From the NCBI GenBank assembly GCA_050485485.1, contig JBJHBM010000002.1:102324-166323 (forward strand): a DNA stretch of 64,000 bases, read 5' to 3'. This document shows positions 45,741 through 53,536 of the stretch, in pieces. Numbering within the stretch: position 1 is the stretch's first letter; each line of letters starts with the position of its first letter. The DNA is from WHSO01 sp050485485. Lineage in GTDB: Bacteria > Pseudomonadota > Alphaproteobacteria > SMXQ01. Made by a program: the position numbers and the translations under genes. Under the pieces are notes generated by a model. It made no database searches and had not been told where the DNA came from. It saw only the letters and a list, made by a program, of their open reading frames with translations.

Positions 45741-45760
45741 CAATGTCGACAATTTACAAT
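45741..45760. promoter_or_regulatory. probable GntR operator, copy 2 (autoregulatory position)
   Basis: Contains GACAATTTACAAT (45748-45760), identical to copy 1, with an inner TGTCGACA palindrome at 45744-45751. It ends 18 bases before the GntR start codon, so binding would block expression of the regulator and the Rieske genes behind it. Confidence 0.62.
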
Positions 45761-45778
45761 TTATGGGAGCCCCCGCCC

Positions 45779-46555
45779 ATGACGGACCCGAGGCCGGCCA
45801 CGATCCCCACGGTCGCGCAGCTGCGCAGCCATTCGCTCACCGGCGTGATCCAGCACGAGATCGAGCGGATGATCCTGAGCGGCGAGCTGGCCGCCGGGAC
45901 GCGGCTCAACGAGAACGCCCTGGCGGCCAAGCTCTCGGTCAGCCGCGGCCCGATCCGCGAGGCGTGCCGGGCGCTCGCCGAGCTGGGGTTCGTCTATCTG
46001 GTGCCCAACCGGGGCGTCTTCGTCAAGCGCCTGGAGAAGACCGACGCGATGGAGGTCTACGATCTCCGCGCGGGCCTGGTCGGGCTTGCCGGGTTCCTGC
46101 TGGCGCCGGTCATCACCGAGCGCCAGGTCGAGCGGCTTCAGGCCATGCTCGAGCAGATGCAGCGGGCCGCCGAAGACGCCGACTTCGCCGCGTTCTACCC
46201 GCTCAACCTCAAGTTCCATGACGCCGTGGTGGAGGCGACCGGCAACGGGCGCCTGATGCGCATGTACCGGGGGCTGGTCAAGGAGTTCCACCTGTTCCGC
46301 ACCCACGGGCTGGTCCAGCAGGGCGCGCTGCTGGCCTCCAACAAGGAGCACCACGCGATCGTGGAGGCGCTGCGCAAGCGCGACCCGTCGCTGTGCTACG
46401 AGGTCAGCTTCCGTCACGTCCAGAGCGGCAAGCAGCGCATGCTGACCGCGCTCGACGAACTCGCGGCCGAAGGCCAGGCCGGGGACGGGGAGGGCCGGTC
46501 CGCAGCCGTAGCCCGGCCGCGCCGCCGCGCCGCGCGCGTGAAAAGCAAGGCGTAG
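45779..46555 (+). CDS. GntR-family transcriptional regulator (FCD subfamily)
   Basis: 258 residues. The N-terminal winged helix-turn-helix reads IERMILSGELAAGTRLNENALAAKLSVSRGPIREACRALAELGFV. A helical FCD effector domain follows, with the metal-binding pattern NLKFHDAVVEATGN and EHHAIVEAL. The tail is Arg/Ala-rich. It likely responds to an organic acid and controls the surrounding binding-protein and oxygenase genes through the repeated GACAATTTACAAT motif. The ATG at 45779 was chosen because translation from an upstream start would run through the operator. Confidence 0.92.
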   Translation: MTDPRPATIPTVAQLRSHSLTGVIQHEIERMILSGELAAGTRLNENALAAKLSVSRGPIREACRALAELGFVYLVPNRGVFVKRLEKTDAMEVYDLRAGLVGLAGFLLAPVITERQVERLQAMLEQMQRAAEDADFAAFYPLNLKFHDAVVEATGNGRLMRMYRGLVKEFHLFRTHGLVQQGALLASNKEHHAIVEALRKRDPSLCYEVSFRHVQSGKQRMLTALDELAAEGQAGDGEGRSAAVARPRRRAARVKSKA

Positions 46556-46566
46556 GGAGAGTCCCC

Positions 46567-47766
46567 ATGACCGGAAAGCTGGAATTCGCCGATCTCGAGG
46601 CGGTCGGTCCCGGCACGCCCGCGGGGCGCTATTTCCGCCTGTTCTGGCAGCCCATGATCCGCCTGCGCGACCTGCCGGTCGGCCGGCCCAAGCCGATCGA
46701 GATGCTGGGCGAGACCTTCACCATCTATCGCGGCGAGAGCGGCACGCCCCGCCTCACCGCCCACCGTTGCCCCCATCGCGGAACGCCGCTTTCGGTCGGC
46801 TGGGTCGAGGGCGACACGCTGCGCTGCCGCTACCACGGCTGGCGCTTCGACGGCGAGGGCAGGTGCCTGGAGCAACCCAACGAGGACCGCGCGTTCTGCG
46901 ACAAGGTGCGGCTCAGGGTCTATCCCACCCGCGTCTATGCTGGCCTCGTGTTCGCCTACCTGGGCGACGGCGCGCCGCCGCCGTTCCGCACCATCCCCGA
47001 CCTCGACCAGCCGGGCGTGGTGGTTTCCGATCCGGTCGAGATGCTGCCCTGCAACTATTGGAACAAGTTCGACAACGACCACGGCCACATCCCCTGGGTC
47101 CATCGCGCGACGGCGCTGCGTAAAGGCCGCAAGGACCTGCTGATTCTGCGCCAGGAGACCATGTCGGAAGTGCCGTTCGGCATGATGAGCTCGCGCTTCG
47201 TGAAGGGCGAGAAGAGCGATGCGGGCGGCGCGCTCGGCGCCGGGAAGCTTTCCTATTTCGTCATGCCCAATATCCGCGTGTTCTTCGTGCGCACGCGCGC
47301 CAAGGGGTTCGAGCATCGCGACCTGTGGGACACCAAGGTGGTCTGGATGGTTCCGGTTCATGACCAGCAGTTCGCCGCCTTCGACGTGACCCATACGCCG
47401 CTCGAGGGCGACGAGGCCAGGGCCTACGAGGAGGCGCGCTACCGCCAGCAGGAGGCCGAGGCGGAGACGCGCTTCGATCTCGCCGAGAAGATTCTGGCCG
47501 GCGAGATGGCGATCGAGGACCTGCCGGAGGACATGGGCGCCTACACCAGCTTCGCGATCGAGGATTACGTCACGCAGGTCGGCATGGGCCCGCTCAAGGG
47601 GCGCGGCAAGGAGATGCTCGCCGCCACCGACGTGAAGCTCGTCCTGCTGCGCCGTCTCTGGCTTCGCGAAGTCAACGCGCTGGTCGAAGGGAGGCCGCTC
47701 ACCGACTGGACGCTGCCCGCCGAGCCGCTGTCGCGCTACGGGCGGGTCGCGGAGGCGGTCGGCTAG
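46567..47766 (+). CDS. Rieske non-heme iron oxygenase, alpha subunit (1)
   Basis: 399 residues. The N-terminal Rieske domain has cluster ligands C68-x-H70 (CPHRG) and C87-x2-H90 (CRYHGW). The catalytic domain has the mononuclear iron motif within NKFDNDHGHIPWVHR (D171, H174 and H179 fit D-x2-H-x4-H). Such oxygenases add O2 to aromatic or demethylate substrates using electrons from a reductase, which is not encoded nearby. It follows the GntR gene by 11 bases. A close paralogue lies at 48976. Confidence 0.93.
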   Translation: MTGKLEFADLEAVGPGTPAGRYFRLFWQPMIRLRDLPVGRPKPIEMLGETFTIYRGESGTPRLTAHRCPHRGTPLSVGWVEGDTLRCRYHGWRFDGEGRCLEQPNEDRAFCDKVRLRVYPTRVYAGLVFAYLGDGAPPPFRTIPDLDQPGVVVSDPVEMLPCNYWNKFDNDHGHIPWVHRATALRKGRKDLLILRQETMSEVPFGMMSSRFVKGEKSDAGGALGAGKLSYFVMPNIRVFFVRTRAKGFEHRDLWDTKVVWMVPVHDQQFAAFDVTHTPLEGDEARAYEEARYRQQEAEAETRFDLAEKILAGEMAIEDLPEDMGAYTSFAIEDYVTQVGMGPLKGRGKEMLAATDVKLVLLRRLWLREVNALVEGRPLTDWTLPAEPLSRYGRVAEAVG

Positions 47767-47867
47767 CCGGAGGGCTGCCCGTTCCGTCGCGCAGCGGCAT
47801 GCGTGCGGCCAAGTCCGAGGCAATCGATAACTGCGCCGACAGCGGCGCCACACGGGGAGGTTTCATC

Positions 47868-48950
47868 ATGACACTGGACGTCACACTGCGCACCATCGGC
47901 ACCGTGTGCGCCTTCGGCGCCCTCGCGCTTCTGCCGTTCGTGCCGGCCCAGGCCGATGCCGTGGCCGATTTCTACAAGGGCAAGAACGTTTCCCTGATCA
48001 TCTCGACCGGTGCCGGCGGCGGCGTCGACCAGACCACCCGCATGCTCGGCCGTCACTGGGGGAAGCATCTCCCGGGCGCGCCCAACTTCGTGGCGCAGAA
48101 CATGCCGGGCGGCGGCGGCCTGCTCGCGACCAATTTCCTCTACAACGTCGCCCCCAAGGACGGCACCGCCATCGGTGCGATCATCCCTTCGTTCGTGATG
48201 AATCAGGTGGTCGGCGGCAAGGGCGTCAATTACGACGCGGCCAAGTTCAACTGGATCGGCTCCAGCAGCGCGAGCAACTCGGTCGTGTTCGTGTGGCACA
48301 CGGCGGGGGTCAAGACCCTGCAGGACGCCATGCAGAAGGAAATCATCCTGGGCGCCACCGGCGCCGGGGGGAACTCGGTGCGCTACCCGGCGGTCCTCAA
48401 CAACCTTGCCGGCACCAGGTTCAGGGTCATCATGGGCTACAACAGCACCACCCAGGTCGATCTCGCGATGGAGCGCGGCGAGGTGCAGGGACGCGCCGGC
48501 GGCACCTTCAACACGCTCATGTCCACCAGCGCCGACTGGATCAAGGACGGCAGGATCCTGATCCTGGCCCAGATCGGGCCCGAGAAGGAAAAGGGCTTCG
48601 AGCATATCCCGCTGGTGACGGAATTCGCCAAGGACCAGGCCAGCCGCGACGTGCTGCAGGTGTTCTGCGACGACATCGGCCTCGGCCGTCCGTACCTGAC
48701 GTCGCCGGGGGTGCCGGCGGAACGGGTGGCGGCGCTGCGCACCTCGTTCGATGCGCTCATGAAGGATCCCGAGATGCTGGCCGAGGCGGAGAAGTCGCGC
48801 CTCGACATCTCTCCGATGACGGGCGCCCGCCTCCAGAAGCTGGTGGAGGCCATGATCGCGACCAGCCCCGAGACGGTGGAGCGCATCAAGGCGGCGCTCG
48901 ACACCAAGGGGGCGGTCGCCGGCGAGGTCAAGAAAGAGAAGAAGAACTGA
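47868..48950 (+). CDS. Bug/TctC-like periplasmic binding protein (3)
   Basis: 360 residues from the ATG at 47868 (GGGGAGG upstream). Signal peptide ends near PAQADA. Pattern: FYKGKNVSLIISTGAGGGVDQTTRMLGRHWGKHLPGAPN, NMPGGGGLLATNFLYNVAPKDGTA, then LTSPGVPAERVAALRTSFDALMKDP. The C-terminus is Lys-rich (VKKEKKN), like the protein at 43194. It sits between two Rieske oxygenase genes, so its ligand is probably their substrate or a close relative. No membrane partner nearby. Confidence 0.9.
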   Translation: MTLDVTLRTIGTVCAFGALALLPFVPAQADAVADFYKGKNVSLIISTGAGGGVDQTTRMLGRHWGKHLPGAPNFVAQNMPGGGGLLATNFLYNVAPKDGTAIGAIIPSFVMNQVVGGKGVNYDAAKFNWIGSSSASNSVVFVWHTAGVKTLQDAMQKEIILGATGAGGNSVRYPAVLNNLAGTRFRVIMGYNSTTQVDLAMERGEVQGRAGGTFNTLMSTSADWIKDGRILILAQIGPEKEKGFEHIPLVTEFAKDQASRDVLQVFCDDIGLGRPYLTSPGVPAERVAALRTSFDALMKDPEMLAEAEKSRLDISPMTGARLQKLVEAMIATSPETVERIKAALDTKGAVAGEVKKEKKN

Positions 48951-48975
48951 ACGGCCGCAAGGGAGCAGGCGGGAG

Positions 48976-50181
48976 ATGTCGGGCAAGTTGCAGTTCGCCG
49001 ACCTGGAGCGTTTCGGTCCCGGCACGCCCGCCGGCCGCTATCTGCGGCTGTTCTGGCAGCCGCTGGCCCGCCTGAAGGACCTGCCGCCCGGTCGCGCCAG
49101 GCCGGTCGAGGCCCTGGGCGAGAAGTTCACCGTCTATCGCGGCGAGGGCGGCACGCCGCACGTGACCGCCTTCCGCTGTCCGCACCGGGGGACGCAGCTT
49201 TCGGTCGGATGGGTGGAAGGGGACTCCTTGCGTTGCCGCTACCACGGCTGGCGCTACGACGCGGACGGCCGGTGCGTCGAGCAGCCCAACGAGGACCGCC
49301 CGTTCTGCGACAAGGTGCGTCTCAGGACCTATCCGACGCGCGAATACATGGGGCTGGTGTTCGCCTACCTGGGGGACGGGGAGCCGCCGCCGTTCCGGCG
49401 TTATCCCGACCTTGACCGGCCGGGGGTGATCGTCGTCGACCCGCCGGAGGTGCTGCCCTGCACCTTCTGGAACAAGATGGACAACGACCACAGCCATATC
49501 CCGTGGGTGCATCGCGGCACGGCGCTGCGGGTCGGCCGGCCGGACCTCCTCAAGCTGCGCCACGAGGCGGTGGAGGAGACGGCCTACGGCTGGCGCGGCA
49601 TCCGCTACCTCAAGGGCGAGGCGCTCGACGGCGCCTCCGAACTCGGTCCCGCCAGGCTCACCCATTTCTTCATGCCCAACGTGCGCCTGTTCTTCGCGCC
49701 GACCCGCGCCAAGGGCTTCCAGGGCCGCGGCCTGTGGGACACCAAGGTCGTATGGACGGTACCGATTAACGATACCGCCCACGTCGCCTTCGACCTGACC
49801 CATACGCCGCTGGCAGGCGACGACGCGCGCCTGTTCCGCGAGCGCCGGGCGGATCAGGAGGCCGAGGCGGAGACGCGCTGGGACCTTGCCGAGGCGATCC
49901 TCGCGGGCGACATGGCGATCGAGGACCTGCCGAAGGAGATGGACGCCTATACCAGCTTCGCCATCGAGGACTACGTGACCCAGGTGGGGCAGGGGCCCGT
50001 GGCGGGACGCGGCAAGGAGATGCTGGCCGCCACCGACGCGCGCCTCGTGCTGTTCCGCCAGCTGTGGCTGCGCGAGGTGGGCGCGCTGATGGAGGGCCGC
50101 CCGCTCACCGGCTGGGAGGTGCCGGAGGCGCCGCTGTTCTCCATGCGCCCGGAGGTCGGGAAACGGGCCAGGGCGTCGTAA
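48976..50181 (+). CDS. Rieske non-heme iron oxygenase, alpha subunit (2)
   Basis: 401 residues, clearly paralogous to the protein at 46567 along its whole length (for example, both carry AYTSFAIEDYVTQVG and GRGKEMLAATD). Rieske ligands lie in FRCPHRGTQLSVGW and RCRYHGWRYD; the iron motif is NKMDNDHSHIPWVHR. It starts 25 bases after the binding-protein gene. Two similar oxygenases in one operon suggest successive or alternative substrates. Electron donors are not encoded here. Confidence 0.93.
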   Translation: MSGKLQFADLERFGPGTPAGRYLRLFWQPLARLKDLPPGRARPVEALGEKFTVYRGEGGTPHVTAFRCPHRGTQLSVGWVEGDSLRCRYHGWRYDADGRCVEQPNEDRPFCDKVRLRTYPTREYMGLVFAYLGDGEPPPFRRYPDLDRPGVIVVDPPEVLPCTFWNKMDNDHSHIPWVHRGTALRVGRPDLLKLRHEAVEETAYGWRGIRYLKGEALDGASELGPARLTHFFMPNVRLFFAPTRAKGFQGRGLWDTKVVWTVPINDTAHVAFDLTHTPLAGDDARLFRERRADQEAEAETRWDLAEAILAGDMAIEDLPKEMDAYTSFAIEDYVTQVGQGPVAGRGKEMLAATDARLVLFRQLWLREVGALMEGRPLTGWEVPEAPLFSMRPEVGKRARAS

Positions 50182-50311
50182 GGGCGTCGCAACGGACGGT
50201 CGCATCGCGCCGCCGTCGTGCTATATCGTGTCCCGGCCCCGATGGCCGGGAAATTTGGGGCCGCCGCCCGAGTGCGGCGGCGAGAGCAGAAGAAGGGAAG
50301 AAGGAGAGCCA

Positions 50312-50749
50312 ATGTCGGAACTGGTCCTGGATGCGGCGCAGAAGATCGTCAACGCCGCCATCGCCTACGGTCGGGAGAAGAACCTGAAGCGGCTCGCCGT
50401 GGCGGTGCTGGATGCGCGCGGCGCCCTCAAGAGCTTCGGCGCGGACGAGGGGACCAGCCTCAAGCGCGGCGAGATCGCCATCGGCAAGGCCAACGCCTCG
50501 CTCGCGATGGGGCTCGGCAACCGGACCATCGACAAGATGGCGAAGGAGCGCCCCTACTTCATCATGTCGGTGATCGGCGCGGTGGGCGGCTCCTTCGTGC
50601 CGGTGCAGGGTGGCGTCCTGATCCGCGACGGGGCCGGCACGTTGCTCGGCGCGGTGGGCATCTCCGGCGACATTTCCATCAACGACGAAGCGGCCGCGGT
50701 CGCCGGCATCGAGGCCGCGGGCTTCGTGGCCGACCCCGGCAGCGACTGA
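50312..50749 (+). CDS. GlcG/HbpS-like protein
   Basis: 145 residues from the ATG at 50312 (AAGGAGAG upstream). The pattern AQKIVNAAIAYGREKNLKRLAVAVLDARGALKSFGADEG and FVPVQGGVLIRDGAGTLLGAVGISG is that of the GlcG/HbpS family, known as heme-binding in some members and often found beside catabolic oxygenase genes. No signal peptide, so cytoplasmic. A role as binding or sensing partner of the pathway is possible. Confidence 0.88.
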   Translation: MSELVLDAAQKIVNAAIAYGREKNLKRLAVAVLDARGALKSFGADEGTSLKRGEIAIGKANASLAMGLGNRTIDKMAKERPYFIMSVIGAVGGSFVPVQGGVLIRDGAGTLLGAVGISGDISINDEAAAVAGIEAAGFVADPGSD

Positions 50750-50763
50750 CCCGGCCGCTCCGC

Positions 50764-51447
50764 ATGAGCAAGACCGACGCCCTCAGGGAGGCGATGATCG
50801 CGGCCGGCCGGATTCTCTACGAGGAGGACCAGGGCGACTTCATCTTCGGCCACGTCTCCGCCCGCCTGCCCGACGACCCGGCGCGCTTCCTGATGAAGCC
50901 CCACACCATCGGGCTCGAGGAGATGTCGCCCGACAACATCATCACCTGCGACATCGAGGGCGAGAAGGTGGCGGGCGACATGCCGCGCCACCTTGAGGTC
51001 TTCATCCATTCGGAGATCCTGCGGGTGCGGCCAGACGCGCTGGCGATCGTGCATACCCACGCGCCGAATGCCGTCGCCTTTTCCGCGCTCGACAAGCCGC
51101 TGCAGCCGATCGGCCACGAAGGCGCCATGTTCTGCGACGGACTTCCCGTGTTCTCGGAGACCAGCGACCTGATCGTCAACCAGGATCGCGGAAAGGCGGT
51201 CGCCCGCGCGCTCGGCGGCCACAATGTTCTCATGCTGCGCAACCACGGCATCGTCACGCTCGGCCGCACGGTGGAGGAGGCGACGGTGCTCGCCCTGTTC
51301 CTCGAGCGCGCCTGCAAGTCCCAGCTGATCGTCGAATCCTGCGGTGGCGCGCGCGCCGTCAGTTCGCCCGAGGACGCCCGGGCCAAGAAGGGGAGAATCA
51401 TGCCCCAATGCCAGAAGGTGTTCGACTACCTCAAGCGCCGGCCCTAG
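50764..51447 (+). CDS. class II aldolase/adducin-family protein
   Basis: 227 residues from the ATG at 50764. Zinc-site motifs are recognisable: IVHTHAPNAVAFSALDKPL (H-x-H) and MLRNHGIVTLGRTVEEA (third His). The acidic residue of the family is expected near FVIHSEIL-type segment LEVFIHSEILRVR. Enzymes of this family split phosphorylated sugars or decarboxylate and cleave oxo-acids, and are common in phthalate-type pathways. It follows the GlcG/HbpS-like gene by 14 bases. Convergent with the gene at 51478. Confidence 0.9.
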   Translation: MSKTDALREAMIAAGRILYEEDQGDFIFGHVSARLPDDPARFLMKPHTIGLEEMSPDNIITCDIEGEKVAGDMPRHLEVFIHSEILRVRPDALAIVHTHAPNAVAFSALDKPLQPIGHEGAMFCDGLPVFSETSDLIVNQDRGKAVARALGGHNVLMLRNHGIVTLGRTVEEATVLALFLERACKSQLIVESCGGARAVSSPEDARAKKGRIMPQCQKVFDYLKRRP

Positions 51448-51477
51448 GGCCGGTACTTCCTCTCTCCCGCAGGCCTC

Positions 51478-52590
51478 TCAGCGGTAGCCCGCCTCCTGCA
51501 TGATCTGCTTGAGCCTGGCGAGCACCTCGTCCTGGCGCTCGACGTAGGTGCGGTCCGAGAAGGCGACGATGTAGTCTCCCGCGGGATCGATCCGGTACTG
51601 GGGCTCGATCGCGTCGTTGGGAACGTCGATGCGCAGCGAGTCCATCTTCTCGGCGTGCTTGACGAACAGCGCCTGGGCGTCGCGGCTGAGCGCCCAGTTG
51701 ATGAACAGCTTCATGGCGTTCGGGTTGGGCGGGCTGTCCATCGCCATGATGTTGGCGGCCGATCCCGACAGGACCTCGCCCTCCGCCATCGGGTGCGGCA
51801 GGTAGTCCTGGATCGGGAAGCCCTGGCCCTTCAGCACCTCGGCCTGCGTGTTGAGGCCGAACATGCCGATGGCGTAGCGTCCCATCGCGATCCATTCGGC
51901 GCCCTGGCGCGCATCCGTCACGATGGTCGGCTTGATCTCGTTGGCCCAGCGGCGGAACCATTCCTCGCCGATCTTCGGGTTGAGGAACATCGGGATCACC
52001 GAGGCGCCGGCGCCCTGGCCGGGCGACCAGGAGACGATCTTGCCTTTCCACTTGGGGTCGAGCAGGTCGGCGTAGGACTTGATCTCCTCGGGCTTCACGA
52101 GGTTGGTGTTGAAGGCGATGTTGTAGGAGGGCGACGCCCCCCAGACGATCAGGTAGCGGTCCTCCGGGTCGGCGTAATGGTGCCGTCCCAGGTACCAGCG
52201 CGCCGGGTTCGTGACCTCGGGATCGGCCAGCACGGAGGCCATCGGCGCCGCGGCCTTGTTGGGCAGCAGCGAGGCGATGGCGCCGGTGGCGCCGCCCAGC
52301 CAGACGTCGACGGTGTAGCGCCCGAGCTTGCGCTCGGCCAGCACCCGCGCGATATGGGCCTTGCCGCTGCCGGTATGGAAATTGACCCGCACGCCGTAGG
52401 CCTTCTCGAACTCCGGCATCGCGGCACGCAGGCGCAGCGGCACCTGGCCCGACAGGATCACCTCGACCTTGCCTTCGGCGCGGGCCGCCTTGACGAGGGC
52501 ATCCCACTCGGGCGACTGGGGCGCCGCGGCCGCGGCTCCGGGCAGGAGAAGGGCCGCGAGGGCGAAGGGCAACGTCCAGGTACGGGTCAT
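51478..52590 (-). CDS. ABC-type periplasmic binding protein, family 1 (orphan)
   Basis: 370 residues, signal peptide to about residue 23 (AAAAAPQ). It resembles the protein at 24265 more than its neighbours: EWDALVKAARAEGKVEVILSG, VLAERKLGRYTVDVWLGG, SYADLLDPKWKGKIVSWSPG, RQGAEWIAMGRYAIGMFGLN. It could therefore dock on the permeases of the distant cluster. Last gene of a leftward operon with two VOC genes and a TTT-type binding-protein gene. Confidence 0.9.
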   Translation of the reverse strand: MTRTWTLPFALAALLLPGAAAAAPQSPEWDALVKAARAEGKVEVILSGQVPLRLRAAMPEFEKAYGVRVNFHTGSGKAHIARVLAERKLGRYTVDVWLGGATGAIASLLPNKAAAPMASVLADPEVTNPARWYLGRHHYADPEDRYLIVWGASPSYNIAFNTNLVKPEEIKSYADLLDPKWKGKIVSWSPGQGAGASVIPMFLNPKIGEEWFRRWANEIKPTIVTDARQGAEWIAMGRYAIGMFGLNTQAEVLKGQGFPIQDYLPHPMAEGEVLSGSAANIMAMDSPPNPNAMKLFINWALSRDAQALFVKHAEKMDSLRIDVPNDAIEPQYRIDPAGDYIVAFSDRTYVERQDEVLARLKQIMQEAGYR

Positions 52591-52638
52591 GGGGTGGCGC
52601 TCCTTTTCGTGGTCGCCCGGGAAGGCCGGCGGCGTCCC

Positions 52639-53061
52639 TCAGGCGGTGGCGTCGGTGATCTCGATGCCGTTGCCGTCCGGGTCGTGGAAGTAGAGGTGCC
52701 GTCCCGGGAAGCTCTTGTGGTTCTTGGTGCGCGGGAACAGCTCCTCGATGCCGCGCTCGGCGATCATCTCGCGCGCCCGGTCGAAATCCTCCGGCGAGAC
52801 GATGAAGGCATGGTGGAAATGCGTGCCGCGCGGCGGATTGGGGTTGACGTGGTTCGCCATCTTCGCGAGCACGAAATGATCGTTGCCGGTCCGCATGAAG
52901 GCGAAGTGGTCGCTCACGCGCTGAATCTCGCAGCCGAGCAGCTCGGCGTAGAACTCGGCGGCCTTGGCGTGGTCGCGCACCGAGATCGTGAAGTGCAGGA
53001 TGCCTTTGCTCTGCACGCCCGCGGCCTTGTCGCCGGCGGGCTTCTCCTGGATGTCGCTCAT
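52639..53061 (-). CDS. VOC family protein (dioxygenase/glyoxalase fold)
   Basis: 140 residues from the ATG at 53061. Modules: GILHFTISVRDHAKAAEFYAELLG and HFHHAFIVSPEDFDRAREMI, ending LYFHDPDGNGIEITD. The metal triad His, His, Glu is intact. It lies 23 bases behind the neighbouring VOC gene, so the two may form a heteromeric enzyme or act in sequence. Confidence 0.88.
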   Translation of the reverse strand: MSDIQEKPAGDKAAGVQSKGILHFTISVRDHAKAAEFYAELLGCEIQRVSDHFAFMRTGNDHFVLAKMANHVNPNPPRGTHFHHAFIVSPEDFDRAREMIAERGIEELFPRTKNHKSFPGRHLYFHDPDGNGIEITDATA

Positions 53062-53084
53062 GTTTCTCTCCCGTGTCCCGTCGC

Positions 53085-53504
53085 TCAGGTCCGGGCCTTG
53101 TCGCGCACGCGCGGCCGTCTGTCGTAGCTGGTGAGATGGATGAACTCGAGCCTCGTCCCGTCGGGGTCGCGGAAGTAGATGCGCGGCCCGTTGACGGTGC
53201 CGCCGTCCCGCTCCTCCTCCTCGATGATCTCGGCGCCGTGGGCGGCGAGGTGCTCCTTGGCCTTGGCGAGCTGTTCCGGGGTCACGACGAAGGCATGATG
53301 GACGAGGTCGCGCCGTTCCGGCGGATTGATGGTGCCCTGCTCCGCGCACAGCAGGATGCAGGTGCCGCCGGCATCCATGAAGGAGTGGCGCTTGCCGTCG
53401 GTGACCAGCAGCGTCAGCCCCACCACGTCCTGGTAGAACCGCGTGCTCCTTTGGAGATCCGACACAGGTATCGAAAAATGGGCGACGCCCGCACACTTGA
53501 ACAT
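53085..53504 (-). CDS. VOC family protein (dioxygenase/glyoxalase fold)
   Basis: 139 residues from the ATG at 53504, chosen for its AAAGGGAGAAGG ribosome binding site over an upstream start at 53546 that would overlap the preceding gene. Modules: GVAHFSIPVSDLQRSTRFYQDVVG and LVHHAFVVTPEQLAKAKEHL, ending YFRDPDGTRLEFIHL. Triad His, His, Glu present. Paired with the VOC gene at 52639. Confidence 0.88.
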   Translation of the reverse strand: MFKCAGVAHFSIPVSDLQRSTRFYQDVVGLTLLVTDGKRHSFMDAGGTCILLCAEQGTINPPERRDLVHHAFVVTPEQLAKAKEHLAAHGAEIIEEEERDGGTVNGPRIYFRDPDGTRLEFIHLTSYDRRPRVRDKART

Positions 53505-53536
53505 GCCTTCTCCCTTTCCTGCGGGGGCCGTCCCCG

